Positions 1 to 9,155 of a stretch of DNA of 64,000 nucleotides are shown here, piece after piece (the stretch's first letter is position 1; each line of letters opens with the position of its first letter). Source of the stretch: Alkalimarinus sediminis (GTDB lineage: Bacteria > Pseudomonadota > Gammaproteobacteria > Pseudomonadales > Oleiphilaceae); contig NZ_CP101527.1 in NCBI RefSeq assembly GCF_026427595.1, forward strand, positions 2,141,501-2,205,500, given 5' to 3'. A program made the position numbers and the translations under genes. The notes below the pieces were generated by a model that worked only from the letters and a program-made list of their open reading frames with translations, was not told the DNA's origin and did no database searches.

Positions 1-1
1 G

Positions 2-898
2 TATCAAGCCCAGTTCGCACTCATTGTGTGGAATCCTAGCCAAGACCAACAGCATACTATCTGGTTCTTTAAGCTCCCTTTGGATGAACAAGGTTTAATC
101 ATTCCACAGGCGCGGGATGCATTGATTCTAGAACTGCTAGCGATGTTAGGCATAACCTCTTCTAAACAACAAAATAGAAACGAATCATCCGTTTATACGT
201 TCGAGCCAGACGATGAACAAAAGGCAGCAATACATGCTAAAGTCAGTAAGATTTTTGCTGAGCCTCCTTCATCTTGGTTTCAGCCAGTGCAAGACTATTT
301 ATCAAATAAAAATTCAGGTATCCCGTGGAGTAACCTTGGGCTTCAGGGGTTTGCGGATGTAGTCGAAAGAATATCCGAAGAGAAAATCGCAGCCACACTC
401 GCAGATGCCATTAGCTGGATCGACGCCCCCGTATTCGAAGCATTATGCCGCTTTATTCAACACAAAAAAGCCCCTGCGATTTTAATACCCGCTATCGCCA
501 AACGTATCAGGGAATCTTTGTCAGAGCCTCATCAAGATGCGCTCCCCGCCAGCTTCTATGACAGCGCGATAAGAGCCTTTGCACAAGCCGATAGAAGCGA
601 TCATGTAACAGACAGTATTCGCTTAGTACTTACATCCCCGCTGGGTGAAAATACAACTATCCTGAAAAGCATTGGGCTAACCTGTTGGACACATTTAAAA
701 CAGAAAGCGCTAATGAAGCTATATCTAGACAAACTATCACAAGTATCTGACGGAGCGCCGCTATTTAACCAACAGTTATCCGATTTAATGTTTGTTCCTG
801 ATATGCGACCAGAAGTAATGGCGCAATTTCGCAACCCAGAACGTTCTGAAAGCCTGGGTGTCGCAATAGGAAGATTAATGAGTGGTATTAAAAGGTAG
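2..898 (+). CDS. DUF3549-like protein, 5' end outside window
   Basis: The frame is open from the first bases of the window, so the start codon lies upstream; the GTG at 26 is internal. About 298 codons are visible. The early segment (WFFKLPLDEQGLI, near visible residues 20-32) resembles the conserved start of the DUF3549 family of gammaproteobacterial cytoplasmic proteins of unknown role. The remainder is soluble, mostly helical, with no signal peptide or membrane segment. The TAG stop is eight bases before a large tandem repeat array. The family name is from memory of the motif; no function can be given. Confidence 0.6.
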   Translation, partial: YQAQFALIVWNPSQDQQHTIWFFKLPLDEQGLIIPQARDALILELLAMLGITSSKQQNRNESSVYTFEPDDEQKAAIHAKVSKIFAEPPSSWFQPVQDYLSNKNSGIPWSNLGLQGFADVVERISEEKIAATLADAISWIDAPVFEALCRFIQHKKAPAILIPAIAKRIRESLSEPHQDALPASFYDSAIRAFAQADRSDHVTDSIRLVLTSPLGENTTILKSIGLTCWTHLKQKALMKLYLDKLSQVSDGAPLFNQQLSDLMFVPDMRPEVMAQFRNPERSESLGVAIGRLMSGIKR

Positions 899-906
899 AT
901 AAACAC

Positions 907-2629
907 TATAGGGTGCGCTTGCGCACCATTGGAAGCTTGGAACAATGTCTAACTGGGGTCAATCGGTGCGCAGGCGCACCCTATAATGCTATGTCACACA
1001 TGTTGACATGGTCATATTGCAGCACTTCAATAACATCTGATTTAGGCCAACGCTCCCCTTTGAGACAGACACTTACATTTCAGCAATTGAAAATATAGGG
1101 TGCGCTTGCGCACCATTGGAAGCTTGGAACAATTCCTAACTGGGGTCGTTCGGTGCGCAGGCGCACCCTATAATGCTATGTCACACATGTTGACATGGTC
1201 ATATTGCAGCACTTCAATAACATCTGATTTAGGCCAACGCTCCCCTTTGAGACAGACATTTACATTTCAGCAATTGAAAATATAGGGTGCGCTTGCCTAC
1301 CATTGGAAGCTTGGAACAATTCCTAACTGGGGTCATTCGGTGCGCAGGCGCCCCCTATAATGCTATGTCACACATGTTGACATGGTCATATTGCAGCACT
1401 TCAATAACATCTGATTTAGACCAACTCTCCCCTTTGAGACAGACACTTACATTTCAGCAATTGAAAATATAGGGTGCGCTTGCACATCATTGGAAGCTTG
1501 GAACAATTCCTAACTGGGGTCGTTCGGTGCGCAGGCGCACCCTATAATGCTATGTCACACATGTTGACTTGGTCGTATTGCAGCACTTCAATAACATCTG
1601 ATTTAGGCCAACGCTCCCCTTTGAGACAGACATATACATTTCAGCAATTGAAAACATAGGGTGCGCTTGCGCACCATTGGAAGCTTGGAACAATTCCTAA
1701 CTGGGGTCATTCGGTGCGCTGGCGCACCCTATAATGCTATGTCACACATGTTGACTTGGTCGTATTGCAGCACTTCAATAACATCTGATTTAGGCCAACG
1801 CTCCCCTTTGAGACAAACATATACATTTCAGCAATTGAAAATATAGGGTGCGCTTGCGCACCATTGGAAGCTTGGAACAATTCCTAACTGGGGTCATTCG
1901 GTGCGCAGGCGCACCCTATAATGCTATGTCACACATGTTGACATGGTCATATTGCAGCACTTCAATAACATCTGATTTAGGCCAACGCTCCCCTTTGAGA
2001 CAAACATATACATTTCAGCAATTGAAAATATAGGGTGCGCTTGCGCACCATTGGAAGCTTGGAACAATTCCTAACTGGGGTCGTTCGGTGCGCAGGCGCA
2101 CCCTATAATGCTATGTCACACATATTGACTTGGTCGTATTGCAGCACTTCAATAACATCTGATTTAGGCCAACGCTCCCCTTTGAGACAAACATATACAT
2201 TTCAGCAATTGAAAATATAGGGTGCGCTTGCGCACCATTGGAAGCTTGGAACAATTCCTAACCGGGGTCATTCGGTGCGCAGGCGCACCCTATAATGCTA
2301 TGTCACACATGTTGACTTGGTCGTATTGCAGCACTTCAATAACATCTGATTTAGGCCAACGCTCCCCTTTGAGACAAACATATACATTTCAGCAATTGAA
2401 AATATAGGGTGCGCTTGCGCACCCTATAATTCTATGTCACACATGTTGACATGGTCGTATTGCAGCACTTCAATAACATCTGATTTAGGCCAACGCTCCC
2501 CTTTGAGACAGACATATACATTTCAGCAATTGAAAATATAGGGTGCGCTTGCGCACCATTGGAAGCTTGGAACAATTCCTAACCGGGGTCGTTCGGTGCG
2601 CAGGCGCACCCTATAATGCTATGTCACAT
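907..2629. repeat. Tandem array of 187-bp units with paired inverted palindromes (REPIN-like)
   Basis: Eight near-identical 187-bp units start at 911, 1098, 1285, 1472, 1659, 1846, 2033 and 2220, followed by one 134-bp unit (from 2407) and one partial unit (from 2541). Each unit holds palindrome 1, GGTGCGCTTGCGCACC, about 37 bp of spacer, then palindrome 2, GGTGCGCAGGCGCACC. These are flanked by TATAGG and CCTATA, so the roughly 85-bp module is itself a large inverted repeat like a REP doublet. About 100 bp of non-palindromic linker (with TTGACA) completes the unit. Units differ by scattered substitutions, for example ACATGGTCATATT versus ACTTGGTCGTATT. Because 187 is not a multiple of three, successive 61-codon GTG frames are a by-product, not genes. 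Confidence 0.95.
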
Positions 2630-2730
2630 ATGGTTAATGGCGCACATTCAGAACTTCGATAAAGGCTGCTACTCAAACGTTGCGTAAGTAGCAGCACTGC
2701 ATTGGTAGACTGACGGGCGTCGAATAAAAC

Positions 2731-3522
2731 TTAAAGTGCTTCTAACGCTACCTTTTCGCCATTTAGCACTTTATGCAAATCAATAAACTGTTTTGTCAGT
2801 GCATGCTTAGGTGCAAAGTGAATTAATGGGCTCTTGGCCTGATGGGATTCTTTCATTTTAACCGATGAAGAGAGTCTTACTGGCAAAACAGGTAACTGCT
2901 CTTCTAGTAGCTCATTGATTAACTGCTTAGGCAAGCTAGCTCTTGGAAGAAATTGATTGGCAATAATACCCTCCACACTCAGACCTTGATTATGATCTTC
3001 TTGCAGGTCCTGAATCTCACCCAAAATTTGATACAGCGCTTGGCGCGAGAAATCATCACAGTCAAAGGGAATCAAACAACGGTCTGCCGCAATTAATGCC
3101 GAACGGGTATAAAAGTTAAGCGCTGGTGCAGTATCGATATAGATACGATCAAATGTCTCACCCAGTTTGTTGAGAGCATCCCTTAGTTTGTAGATCTTAT
3201 GCTTCGCTTCTAGCTTTCGCTCTAGGTAATCTAATTCAGGACTGGACGGTAAAACATAGAGACCATTAAACGGTGTAGCATGAACAAAATCTTCTGGCTT
3301 TTTATTGAAGATATTAAACGCCACTGTCTGCTCAAACAGGTCACCGATAGTATCTTTAAGCTCAACCGTTGGCTTACCTAATAAATACTGGCTTGAGTTA
3401 CCCTGCGGGTCCAGATCTACCACTAGCGTTCTCAAGCCTTCAGCGGCACTGATGGCAGCCAGATTAGAGGTGATGCTCGATTTACCTACTCCACCTTTTA
3501 AATTAAATATGACTCGCTTCAT
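2731..3522 (-). CDS. ParA/MinD-family ATPase, orphan
   Basis: A 263-residue protein. The N-terminus carries the deviant Walker A motif KGGVGKSS (residues 9-16) with the signature lysine of ParA/Soj/MinD ATPases. Then come VVDLDPQGNSS (Walker A' region) and YIDTAPALNF (Walker B-like). Such ATPases bind DNA or membrane and position cargo, usually with a ParB-type partner. No ParB-like gene is adjacent and there is no N-terminal HTH, so this is an orphan of ParA type rather than a typical chromosomal parAB pair. The gene ends about 100 bp from the 187-bp repeat array. The cargo is unknown. Confidence 0.85.
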   Translation of the reverse strand: MKRVIFNLKGGVGKSSITSNLAAISAAEGLRTLVVDLDPQGNSSQYLLGKPTVELKDTIGDLFEQTVAFNIFNKKPEDFVHATPFNGLYVLPSSPELDYLERKLEAKHKIYKLRDALNKLGETFDRIYIDTAPALNFYTRSALIAADRCLIPFDCDDFSRQALYQILGEIQDLQEDHNQGLSVEGIIANQFLPRASLPKQLINELLEEQLPVLPVRLSSSVKMKESHQAKSPLIHFAPKHALTKQFIDLHKVLNGEKVALEAL

Positions 3523-3683
3523 GTTTCCCCCAGGTTTTATAATCCTTATTATTGGCGACCGGATACAACGTCCATTTTGCCGCCTATATTTTAATCAAGT
3601 TCTTCGTGACTTGTCACAAGTTTCTCTACTACATAATCTGCCGACTTTACTATAACCACACAGAACCAAACTCAGCGTTACTA

Positions 3684-4406
3684 CTACCAACCCAGAACAG
3701 ACTTCACAAATGGCACAGTTAATCTGCGCTGCGCACTCAATGATGCATCATCGAGCTGATCTAACAAACCAAATAGCTCATCTAGACTTCGGTCACTTCG
3801 CTTCATGATATAAGCTGCTGTCTCATCGCCTAGTAATAGTCCTTTATCTTTGGCTTTCGATTTAAGAGCTTCTTCTTTCTCTTGATCGGTCAGGCGAAAT
3901 AGCTGAAGCAACAGGCCTGCATTTAGCCTTGATCTTAAATCAGCCAGTTTTAGTGTTTGATTTGCAACAGGCGTTGAGGCCGTCACCGTTAACATTTTAC
4001 CGTTGGAACGTAAACGATTATAGAGATCAAACAACGCCTCTTCACTCTCTTCATCATCTAGCAATAGGTCGATGTCATCAAGCATGACCGCATCAAAGGA
4101 CTCTAAACCGTCAAAAAGCTGTTTATCAAACCCGCCAATATCCTTCAATGATAGAAACATCACTCGCTTATTCTGGGCTTCGAGTGCATTACAAGCCGCA
4201 TTTAACAGATGAGTTTTACCACTTGCCTGATCACCACAAAGGTAGATAAATAGCTCTCCTGCATTGAGTGCACGACGCAGAATTTCGCTATTTTTCTTAT
4301 TCGCTGCACCCAGAAAGTTGTCAAAGGAAGCATCATGACGAAGCTTGACTGACAAGGTCAGTTGCTTTGGGTTATCAGCCTGAACAGTACTTTTCATAAA
4401 AAACAA
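3684..4406 (-). CDS. hda: DnaA regulatory inactivator Hda
   Basis: A DnaA-AAA+ homologue lacking the DNA-binding domain. In the known family it works with the DNA-bound sliding clamp to stimulate ATP hydrolysis by DnaA after initiation. Walker A is GDQASGKT (about residues 58-65) and Walker B is AVMLDDIDLL (about 104-113). Length (237-240 aa) fits Hda. The reading frame can start at TTG 4406, which has AAGG five bases upstream, or at ATG 4397; the choice is open. It follows the phosphatidyltransferase gene with almost no gap, an arrangement I also know from Marinobacter-type genomes, so the two are probably co-transcribed. Confidence 0.9.
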   Translation of the reverse strand: MFFMKSTVQADNPKQLTLSVKLRHDASFDNFLGAANKKNSEILRRALNAGELFIYLCGDQASGKTHLLNAACNALEAQNKRVMFLSLKDIGGFDKQLFDGLESFDAVMLDDIDLLLDDEESEEALFDLYNRLRSNGKMLTVTASTPVANQTLKLADLRSRLNAGLLLQLFRLTDQEKEEALKSKAKDKGLLLGDETAAYIMKRSDRSLDELFGLLDQLDDASLSAQRRLTVPFVKSVLGW

Positions 4407-4973
4407 TCAAGCCTTAATAGATTTACGGTGGAGGTAGGCTTTTCGACCCCACACAAAGGCATATTGAGCACAGCTTAACACTGCAAGTGTTGCAACCACC
4501 CAAACACCATAGGTAAGAACCACTGCAGGCATTTCGATACCTGACAACGAAACAACCACAACGAGCACATAAACAATCTGAATAAAGGTATTAACTTTAC
4601 CCAACATCGATGGTTTCATTTCATAGGGGCCAATCCAGTAATGATAAATTAACGCACTACTGACGATAATAATATCTCTGGCAAACACTAGCGCCGTTAA
4701 CCAAACCGGTAGATGCCCGGTAATTGTGAGCATCACATAAGCGGTGACAAGTAACAGTTTATCAGCCAGTGGGTCGGCAATTGCACCAAAACGAGACTTC
4801 CAATTAAACTGCCTCGCGAGAAACCCATCTACACCATCAGATAGACCGGCAATAAAAAACAGTATTAATGCTTGTTTGAAATACTCAAAATAGAGACACG
4901 CAGCGAAAGGTATCACCAGAATGATCCGCATAAATGTTAACAGATTTGGAAGGTGCCGCCATTCTAACAACAT
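4407..4973 (-). CDS. CDP-alcohol phosphatidyltransferase family protein
   Basis: A 188-residue multi-pass membrane enzyme. The family signature D-x2-D-G-x2-A-R-x8-G-x3-D-x3-D is complete (DGVDGFLAR, then G and DPLADK, about residues 46-72). It marks enzymes that move a phosphatidyl group from CDP-diacylglycerol to an alcohol. It resembles phosphatidylglycerophosphate synthase (PgsA) most. Because a bacterium can carry several members, I do not assign pgsA itself. The stop abuts the start of hda. Confidence 0.85.
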   Translation of the reverse strand: MLLEWRHLPNLLTFMRIILVIPFAACLYFEYFKQALILFFIAGLSDGVDGFLARQFNWKSRFGAIADPLADKLLLVTAYVMLTITGHLPVWLTALVFARDIIIVSSALIYHYWIGPYEMKPSMLGKVNTFIQIVYVLVVVVSLSGIEMPAVVLTYGVWVVATLAVLSCAQYAFVWGRKAYLHRKSIKA

Positions 4974-5010
4974 AGATATAACATTCCGGTGGGTTCGTTA
5001 GTGCTACAAC

Positions 5011-6234
5011 CTATTGTGATCCATTCAGTCTGGTCCAACGGTAGTACAACTTGGCACTATCATCTGCATTAAATGACTGAGAAACCTCTTCTAGTAACTT
5101 TGTATCCAACTCTATATGCTGCAACAGTTGCTCAAGATAACCATTCAAACTGATAGTAAAGCGGACTTTTTCGCCTTTAACCCAGTTTAGTTGAGCTTTA
5201 TTAACTGGGGGGAGCGACTGAATATAGCGGGTTACCGAGACATAATCTTCCATCGTCTTTATATCGCTAATCTCTAGCTCAACTTCACTGTTGAGGGAAC
5301 TCTCTCCACCGAGTATGGCGTAGCGCTCAGCCAGAATATCTGCAATACTCCCTACCATTAACATCGCACTATCATCAAGCGCCTGCTCTTTTATATCACC
5401 ACGATAGACAAACCCTTTTAAATCAAATACCCACTGCCCAGACCAGTTGTTGCCACTCCCCTGCCTTAACCTCGCTACCACCATAGAATCTGCAGCGTAA
5501 CGGGCTGAAGCATCATGTAAAGAGTCGATAAACAACCCCCAAATATCTGATGAACTCGCATTTGCTTCGTCTTCGAGATCCATCACCGGCAGATATATCG
5601 GGACACCTCTGACTTTTGCAGCTTTTTTAATGGCCTCTGATACAGAAGTTTCTGCCGCCGAGCTCAATACAGTGCGGCGTCCTTTATCATCTGATGCCAA
5701 CCATATTAGTACAGAAGGGCGATTACTCCCCCAGATAGGCTCACCATACTTTTTTAAGGCCTGACTTACCGCTAAACGGGAAAAAACAATATTGATTCGA
5801 TAGAGACCTGCGTTCACCCCTTGCTGGTTTTGCTCTGAAACAGAGGCTGTCATTAGAGTAAAGGCCTGATTATCCTGAACAGCTTTTTCATAACTGAATT
5901 TTTGAACCAGTTGGTCAGGTTGATTGGCAACGCTCATTAACGCCTCATTTTCTAACACCGAGGCCTTGCCCGAGACACGCACCAGTACTTCTTTGAGAGC
6001 CAAATTAAAGGCTTCTTGCCGCTCTTCAGCAGTTTGAGAACTTACTAAAACGTCCGATTGATATAATCCACTTACTTGTGCAGCAGAAAGTAACCCCGAA
6101 AAAGAAAAAATAACCGCGATAAAAGTAAGCTTACTTAATGTTTTTATTAGATTTTCGTTAAAAATAGTATTCAAATTCAGTATCCATAAACAAGCACAAA
6201 CTAGAAGAGTACGGATAATACACCAATAAAACAT
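5011..6234 (-). CDS. DUF2066 family exported protein
   Basis: A 407-codon frame; the part after about residue 55 matches the DUF2066 pattern (SGLYQSDVLVSSQTAEER, then LVRVSGKASVLEN). The N-terminus has two hydrophobic stretches. A shorter form starting at TTG 6174 would give a cleaner signal peptide ending near LLSAAQV, so the real start is uncertain. Proteins of this family are periplasmic and of unknown function. It is divergent from purM across about 80-120 bp and followed on the same strand by the phosphatidyltransferase and hda. Confidence 0.7.
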   Translation of the reverse strand: MFYWCIIRTLLVCACLWILNLNTIFNENLIKTLSKLTFIAVIFSFSGLLSAAQVSGLYQSDVLVSSQTAEERQEAFNLALKEVLVRVSGKASVLENEALMSVANQPDQLVQKFSYEKAVQDNQAFTLMTASVSEQNQQGVNAGLYRINIVFSRLAVSQALKKYGEPIWGSNRPSVLIWLASDDKGRRTVLSSAAETSVSEAIKKAAKVRGVPIYLPVMDLEDEANASSSDIWGLFIDSLHDASARYAADSMVVARLRQGSGNNWSGQWVFDLKGFVYRGDIKEQALDDSAMLMVGSIADILAERYAILGGESSLNSEVELEISDIKTMEDYVSVTRYIQSLPPVNKAQLNWVKGEKVRFTISLNGYLEQLLQHIELDTKLLEEVSQSFNADDSAKLYYRWTRLNGSQ

Positions 6235-6354
6235 TTGTTCCTACGTTGGCTGTTCTATTCGTCACCTGCTAAAATACCGCGTTTTTAGATTTGCTCGAAT
6301 TTTTGCCCTATTTCGATGTCTACAACCAAGTTTACAACTACAGCCGAGAAACCG

Positions 6355-7413
6355 ATGACAGATAAGCCAGAAACTCAGTCCATAAGCTACAAAGATGCCG
6401 GTGTTGATATAGATGCCGGAAACGCGCTGGTTGAACGTATCAAAGGTGTCGCTAAAAAAACACGTCGTCCTGAAGTAATGGCTGGGCTAGGTGGTTTTGG
6501 CGCTCTTTTTGAACTCCCTACAGGCTATAAACAACCTGTACTCATTTCAGGTACCGATGGAGTTGGCACTAAATTGCGCTTAGCAATGGACCTAAAGCAG
6601 CACGATACTATTGGTATAGATCTGGTTGCGATGTGCGTGAATGACCTTATTGTTGCCGGTGCTGAGCCGCTATTCTTCCTAGATTACTATGCTACCGGCA
6701 AACTAGACGTTGATGTCGCCGCGCAAGTGGTTGAAGGTATCGGTGCTGGTTGTGAGCTAGCCGGTGCGTCATTAGTCGGTGGTGAAACTGCTGAAATGCC
6801 AGGTATGTATGAGGGCGGCGATTATGACCTCGCTGGTTTCTGCGTAGGTATCGCAGAGAAGTCTGAAATCATTGATGGCAGCCAAGTGGCTGCAGGTGAC
6901 ACTTTAATAGGTCTACCATCTTCTGGCCCTCATTCGAACGGTTACTCGCTGATCCGCAAGATTATCGAAGTATCAAACGCCGATCTCAACGAAGAAGTGG
7001 GTGGAAAGCCTCTTGCTAACGCTTTGATGGAGCCCACACGTATTTACGTTAAATCTCTGCTTAAGTTAATTAAGAGCAGCCAAGTTAACGCACTGTCGCA
7101 TATTACTGGTGGTGGCCTGCTAGAAAATATACCGAGAGTATTGCCAGAAGGTACAAAAGCCGTCATTGATACTACTAGCTGGGATATGCCTGCTGTATTC
7201 AATTGGTTGCAAGAAAAAGGCAACGTTGAAACTCGTGAGATGTATCGCACCCTAAACTGTGGTGTCGGTATGGTTCTTGTAGTACCCGCTGAAAATGCTC
7301 AAGCAGCAATAGAAATACTCGAAGCAGAAGGCGAATCTCCTTGGGTGATTGGTTCAATCGCTCCTGCTCAAGCGGATGAAGAACAAGTTGAACTGCAAGG
7401 ATTGAGTGCTTAA
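6355..7413 (+). CDS. purM: Phosphoribosylformylglycinamidine cyclo-ligase
   Basis: AIR synthetase makes 5-aminoimidazole ribonucleotide from FGAM with ATP in purine biosynthesis. The protein matches E. coli PurM almost throughout: [16 protein letters not shown] at the start, [45 protein letters not shown]-like and [11 protein letters not shown]. The open frame begins at ATG 6316, but the ATG at 6355 gives MTDKPETQ, which lines up with the E. coli MTDK start, and 6316 has no ribosome binding site, so 6355 is preferred. It overlaps purN by one base (TAATG), implying translational coupling. Confidence 0.96.
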   Translation: MTDKPETQSISYKDAGVDIDAGNALVERIKGVAKKTRRPEVMAGLGGFGALFELPTGYKQPVLISGTDGVGTKLRLAMDLKQHDTIGIDLVAMCVNDLIVAGAEPLFFLDYYATGKLDVDVAAQVVEGIGAGCELAGASLVGGETAEMPGMYEGGDYDLAGFCVGIAEKSEIIDGSQVAAGDTLIGLPSSGPHSNGYSLIRKIIEVSNADLNEEVGGKPLANALMEPTRIYVKSLLKLIKSSQVNALSHITGGGLLENIPRVLPEGTKAVIDTTSWDMPAVFNWLQEKGNVETREMYRTLNCGVGMVLVVPAENAQAAIEILEAEGESPWVIGSIAPAQADEEQVELQGLSA

Positions 7414-8078
7414 TGAGTCAACCGGAAATCTCGATAGTCGTTCTTATTTCCGGTAGCGGGTCAAATCTACAAGCCATTATTGATGCCACTCAAAGTGGCT
7501 CAATTCCGGCTCGTATCGACGCTGTTATATGTAATAAAGAAGATGCTTTCGGGTTAACAAGAGCCGCTAATGCGGGTCTTGTTACCAAAGTAATATCTCA
7601 TAAAGACTATGACAGCAGAGAACACTTTGACCAAGCGCTTCAAGAAATAATCGATCAATTCTCCCCTGATCTCTTAGTGCTCGCTGGGTTTATGCGGATT
7701 CTAACCCCAGAATTCGTTAAACATTACAGTGGTCGTATGCTCAATATTCACCCGTCCTTACTACCCAAGTATCGTGGATTGAATACACATCAGAGAGCAA
7801 TCGATGCAGGCGAAGCAGAACACGGCGTAACCGTTCACTTTGTGACGGAAGAACTGGATGGCGGCCCTAATGTGTTGCAAGCCAGAGTGCCGATCAGCGA
7901 AGGTGAAACTGCCGAATCACTCGCTGGCAAAGTGCTTGTTCAGGAGCATCAAATCTACCCTAGGGCAATCAAGTGGTTTGCTCAAGGGCGATTAAAGATG
8001 GAAGCGAACCAAGCAATTTTTGATCACAAAACATTGCCTGAAAGCGGCGAACAACATCAAGACGGTGCCAACAGCTAG
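7413..8078 (+). CDS. purN: Phosphoribosylglycinamide formyltransferase
   Basis: GAR transformylase transfers a formyl group from 10-formyl-tetrahydrofolate to GAR in purine synthesis. The 221-residue protein has the N-terminal SGSGSNLQAIID phosphate-binding loop. The family active-site segment follows: LAGFMRIL, then NIHPSLLPKYRG (Asn-His of the catalytic triad), then GVTVHFVTEELDGG with the catalytic Asp. Length agrees with E. coli PurN (212). Its start overlaps the purM stop. A strong hairpin follows about 25 bases after the stop. Confidence 0.96.
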   Translation: MSQPEISIVVLISGSGSNLQAIIDATQSGSIPARIDAVICNKEDAFGLTRAANAGLVTKVISHKDYDSREHFDQALQEIIDQFSPDLLVLAGFMRILTPEFVKHYSGRMLNIHPSLLPKYRGLNTHQRAIDAGEAEHGVTVHFVTEELDGGPNVLQARVPISEGETAESLAGKVLVQEHQIYPRAIKWFAQGRLKMEANQAIFDHKTLPESGEQHQDGANS

Positions 8079-8103
8079 ACTCATTTTTGGTCTAGGCGGT
8101 CAT

Positions 8104-8137
8104 ATAACCTCTGAAAATTCCATATTTCAGAGGTTAT
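8104..8137 (+). terminator. Hairpin after purN
   Basis: A perfect 13-bp inverted repeat (ATAACCTCTGAAA, mirrored after an eight-base loop) lies 25 bases past the purN stop. No long T run follows, so termination is probable but not certain; it may act on transcript stability. Confidence 0.6.
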
Positions 8138-8368
8138 AAACTTCTCATATACTCATGCCCTGTTGCACTGTTGCACCCTAGCCCTCTTTAATATATTTTC
8201 ATAACCTTTCATTTCCACAAAATCACACTCTATTAACTTGAAGGTCACGACAAAAACCATTAAGTTGAAAGCACAGCTTGTATATTTTAATAGACCTCAC
8301 GCACAGGGCATTTTTTGCTAACATCTAGAGTTTTACTAGATCTTAGTAGTAGCGCCAACGACGGCAAC

Positions 8369-9085
8369 ATGAGACGTTTACACTGTTTATGCATTAAGTA
8401 CCTCCTCTCTACGCTTCTCTTACTCAACTCGGAAGCGCTACTTTCGTTCGAGTTAAAACCCAGTGTTGCGGAGTATAGCGCGACATTTAAAAACGGCATT
8501 CCCATCAGTGGCACCGCACGCCACACACTCATTCAACTCTCACACAATATTTGGCGCTATCAGTTTAATGTAGATTCATTTTTTGCTGATATTAATGAGT
8601 CTGTTTATTTCCAATGGCATGATGGCCGAGTCGTCCCCATTACCTACCACTATAAACGCAGCGGCTGGGCAGTTAGCAACCGAAGAGCCACGCTAGAATT
8701 TAACTGGAAAGAGCATAAAGTATTAAATGATGTACAGGGTATTCCCTGGTCGATGGAGATCCCCGACGATGCCATTGATAAACTTGGCTACCAGCTACAA
8801 ATAAAACTCGACCTCATGAATGGCAAGCGAGATCTTGTTTATCAAGTAGCAGATGGCGGATATTTAAAAACGTTCCACTTTGCGATTCAAGGAGAAGAAA
8901 CCATACAAACCGAGCTGGGTGAAGTCACTGCGGTGGTGGTTAAAAAAGTACGTTCAGAGTCTGATAAACGAGATAGCACGCTATGGTTTGCCAAAGAGTG
9001 GGAATATCTACTGGTTAAGCTGATTCAGGTAGAGTCTGATGGCGAGCGATACGAGATTAACATCAAAAGTACCGATGTACATTAG
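8369..9085 (+). CDS. DUF3108 family exported protein
   Basis: From ATG 8369 the protein is 238 aa with an N-terminal signal peptide (MRRLHCLC, then a leucine-rich core ending near ALLSFE). The frame is open further up to a TTG at 8315, but that extension would place 18 polar residues before the signal, so the ATG is preferred. The body (YSATFKNGIPISGTA, FQWHDGRVVPITYHY, YKRSG, YQVADGG, LWFAKEWEYLLVKL) fits DUF3108, beta-rich periplasmic proteins of unknown function. Its place after purM-purN is a conserved gammaproteobacterial order. Confidence 0.75.
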   Translation: MRRLHCLCIKYLLSTLLLLNSEALLSFELKPSVAEYSATFKNGIPISGTARHTLIQLSHNIWRYQFNVDSFFADINESVYFQWHDGRVVPITYHYKRSGWAVSNRRATLEFNWKEHKVLNDVQGIPWSMEIPDDAIDKLGYQLQIKLDLMNGKRDLVYQVADGGYLKTFHFAIQGEETIQTELGEVTAVVVKKVRSESDKRDSTLWFAKEWEYLLVKLIQVESDGERYEINIKSTDVH

Positions 9086-9091
9086 CGCTTT

Positions 9092-9151
9092 GTTTTTAAA
9101 AGTATAGTTTTTAATGGATTAGTTTTTAAGGGATTAGTTTTTAAGCGAGTC
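9092..9151. repeat. 15-bp tandem repeat, four copies
   Basis: Four units of 15 bp starting GTTTTTAA at 9092, 9107, 9122 and 9137, beginning six bases after the DUF3108 stop and ending just before the converging hrpB stop. The T-rich units could help termination. Confidence 0.9.
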
Positions 9152-9155
9152 ATTT

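Noticed and set aside
913-2407. Eight consecutive 61-codon GTG frames of nearly identical sequence
   Set aside because: They are one frame of the 187-bp DNA repeat; the period is not a multiple of three, there is no ribosome binding site, and palindromes dominate the sequence. A peptide family is not supported.
907-2629. CRISPR array
   Set aside because: Units are 187 bp and near-identical throughout, with no unique spacers, and no cas gene is present.
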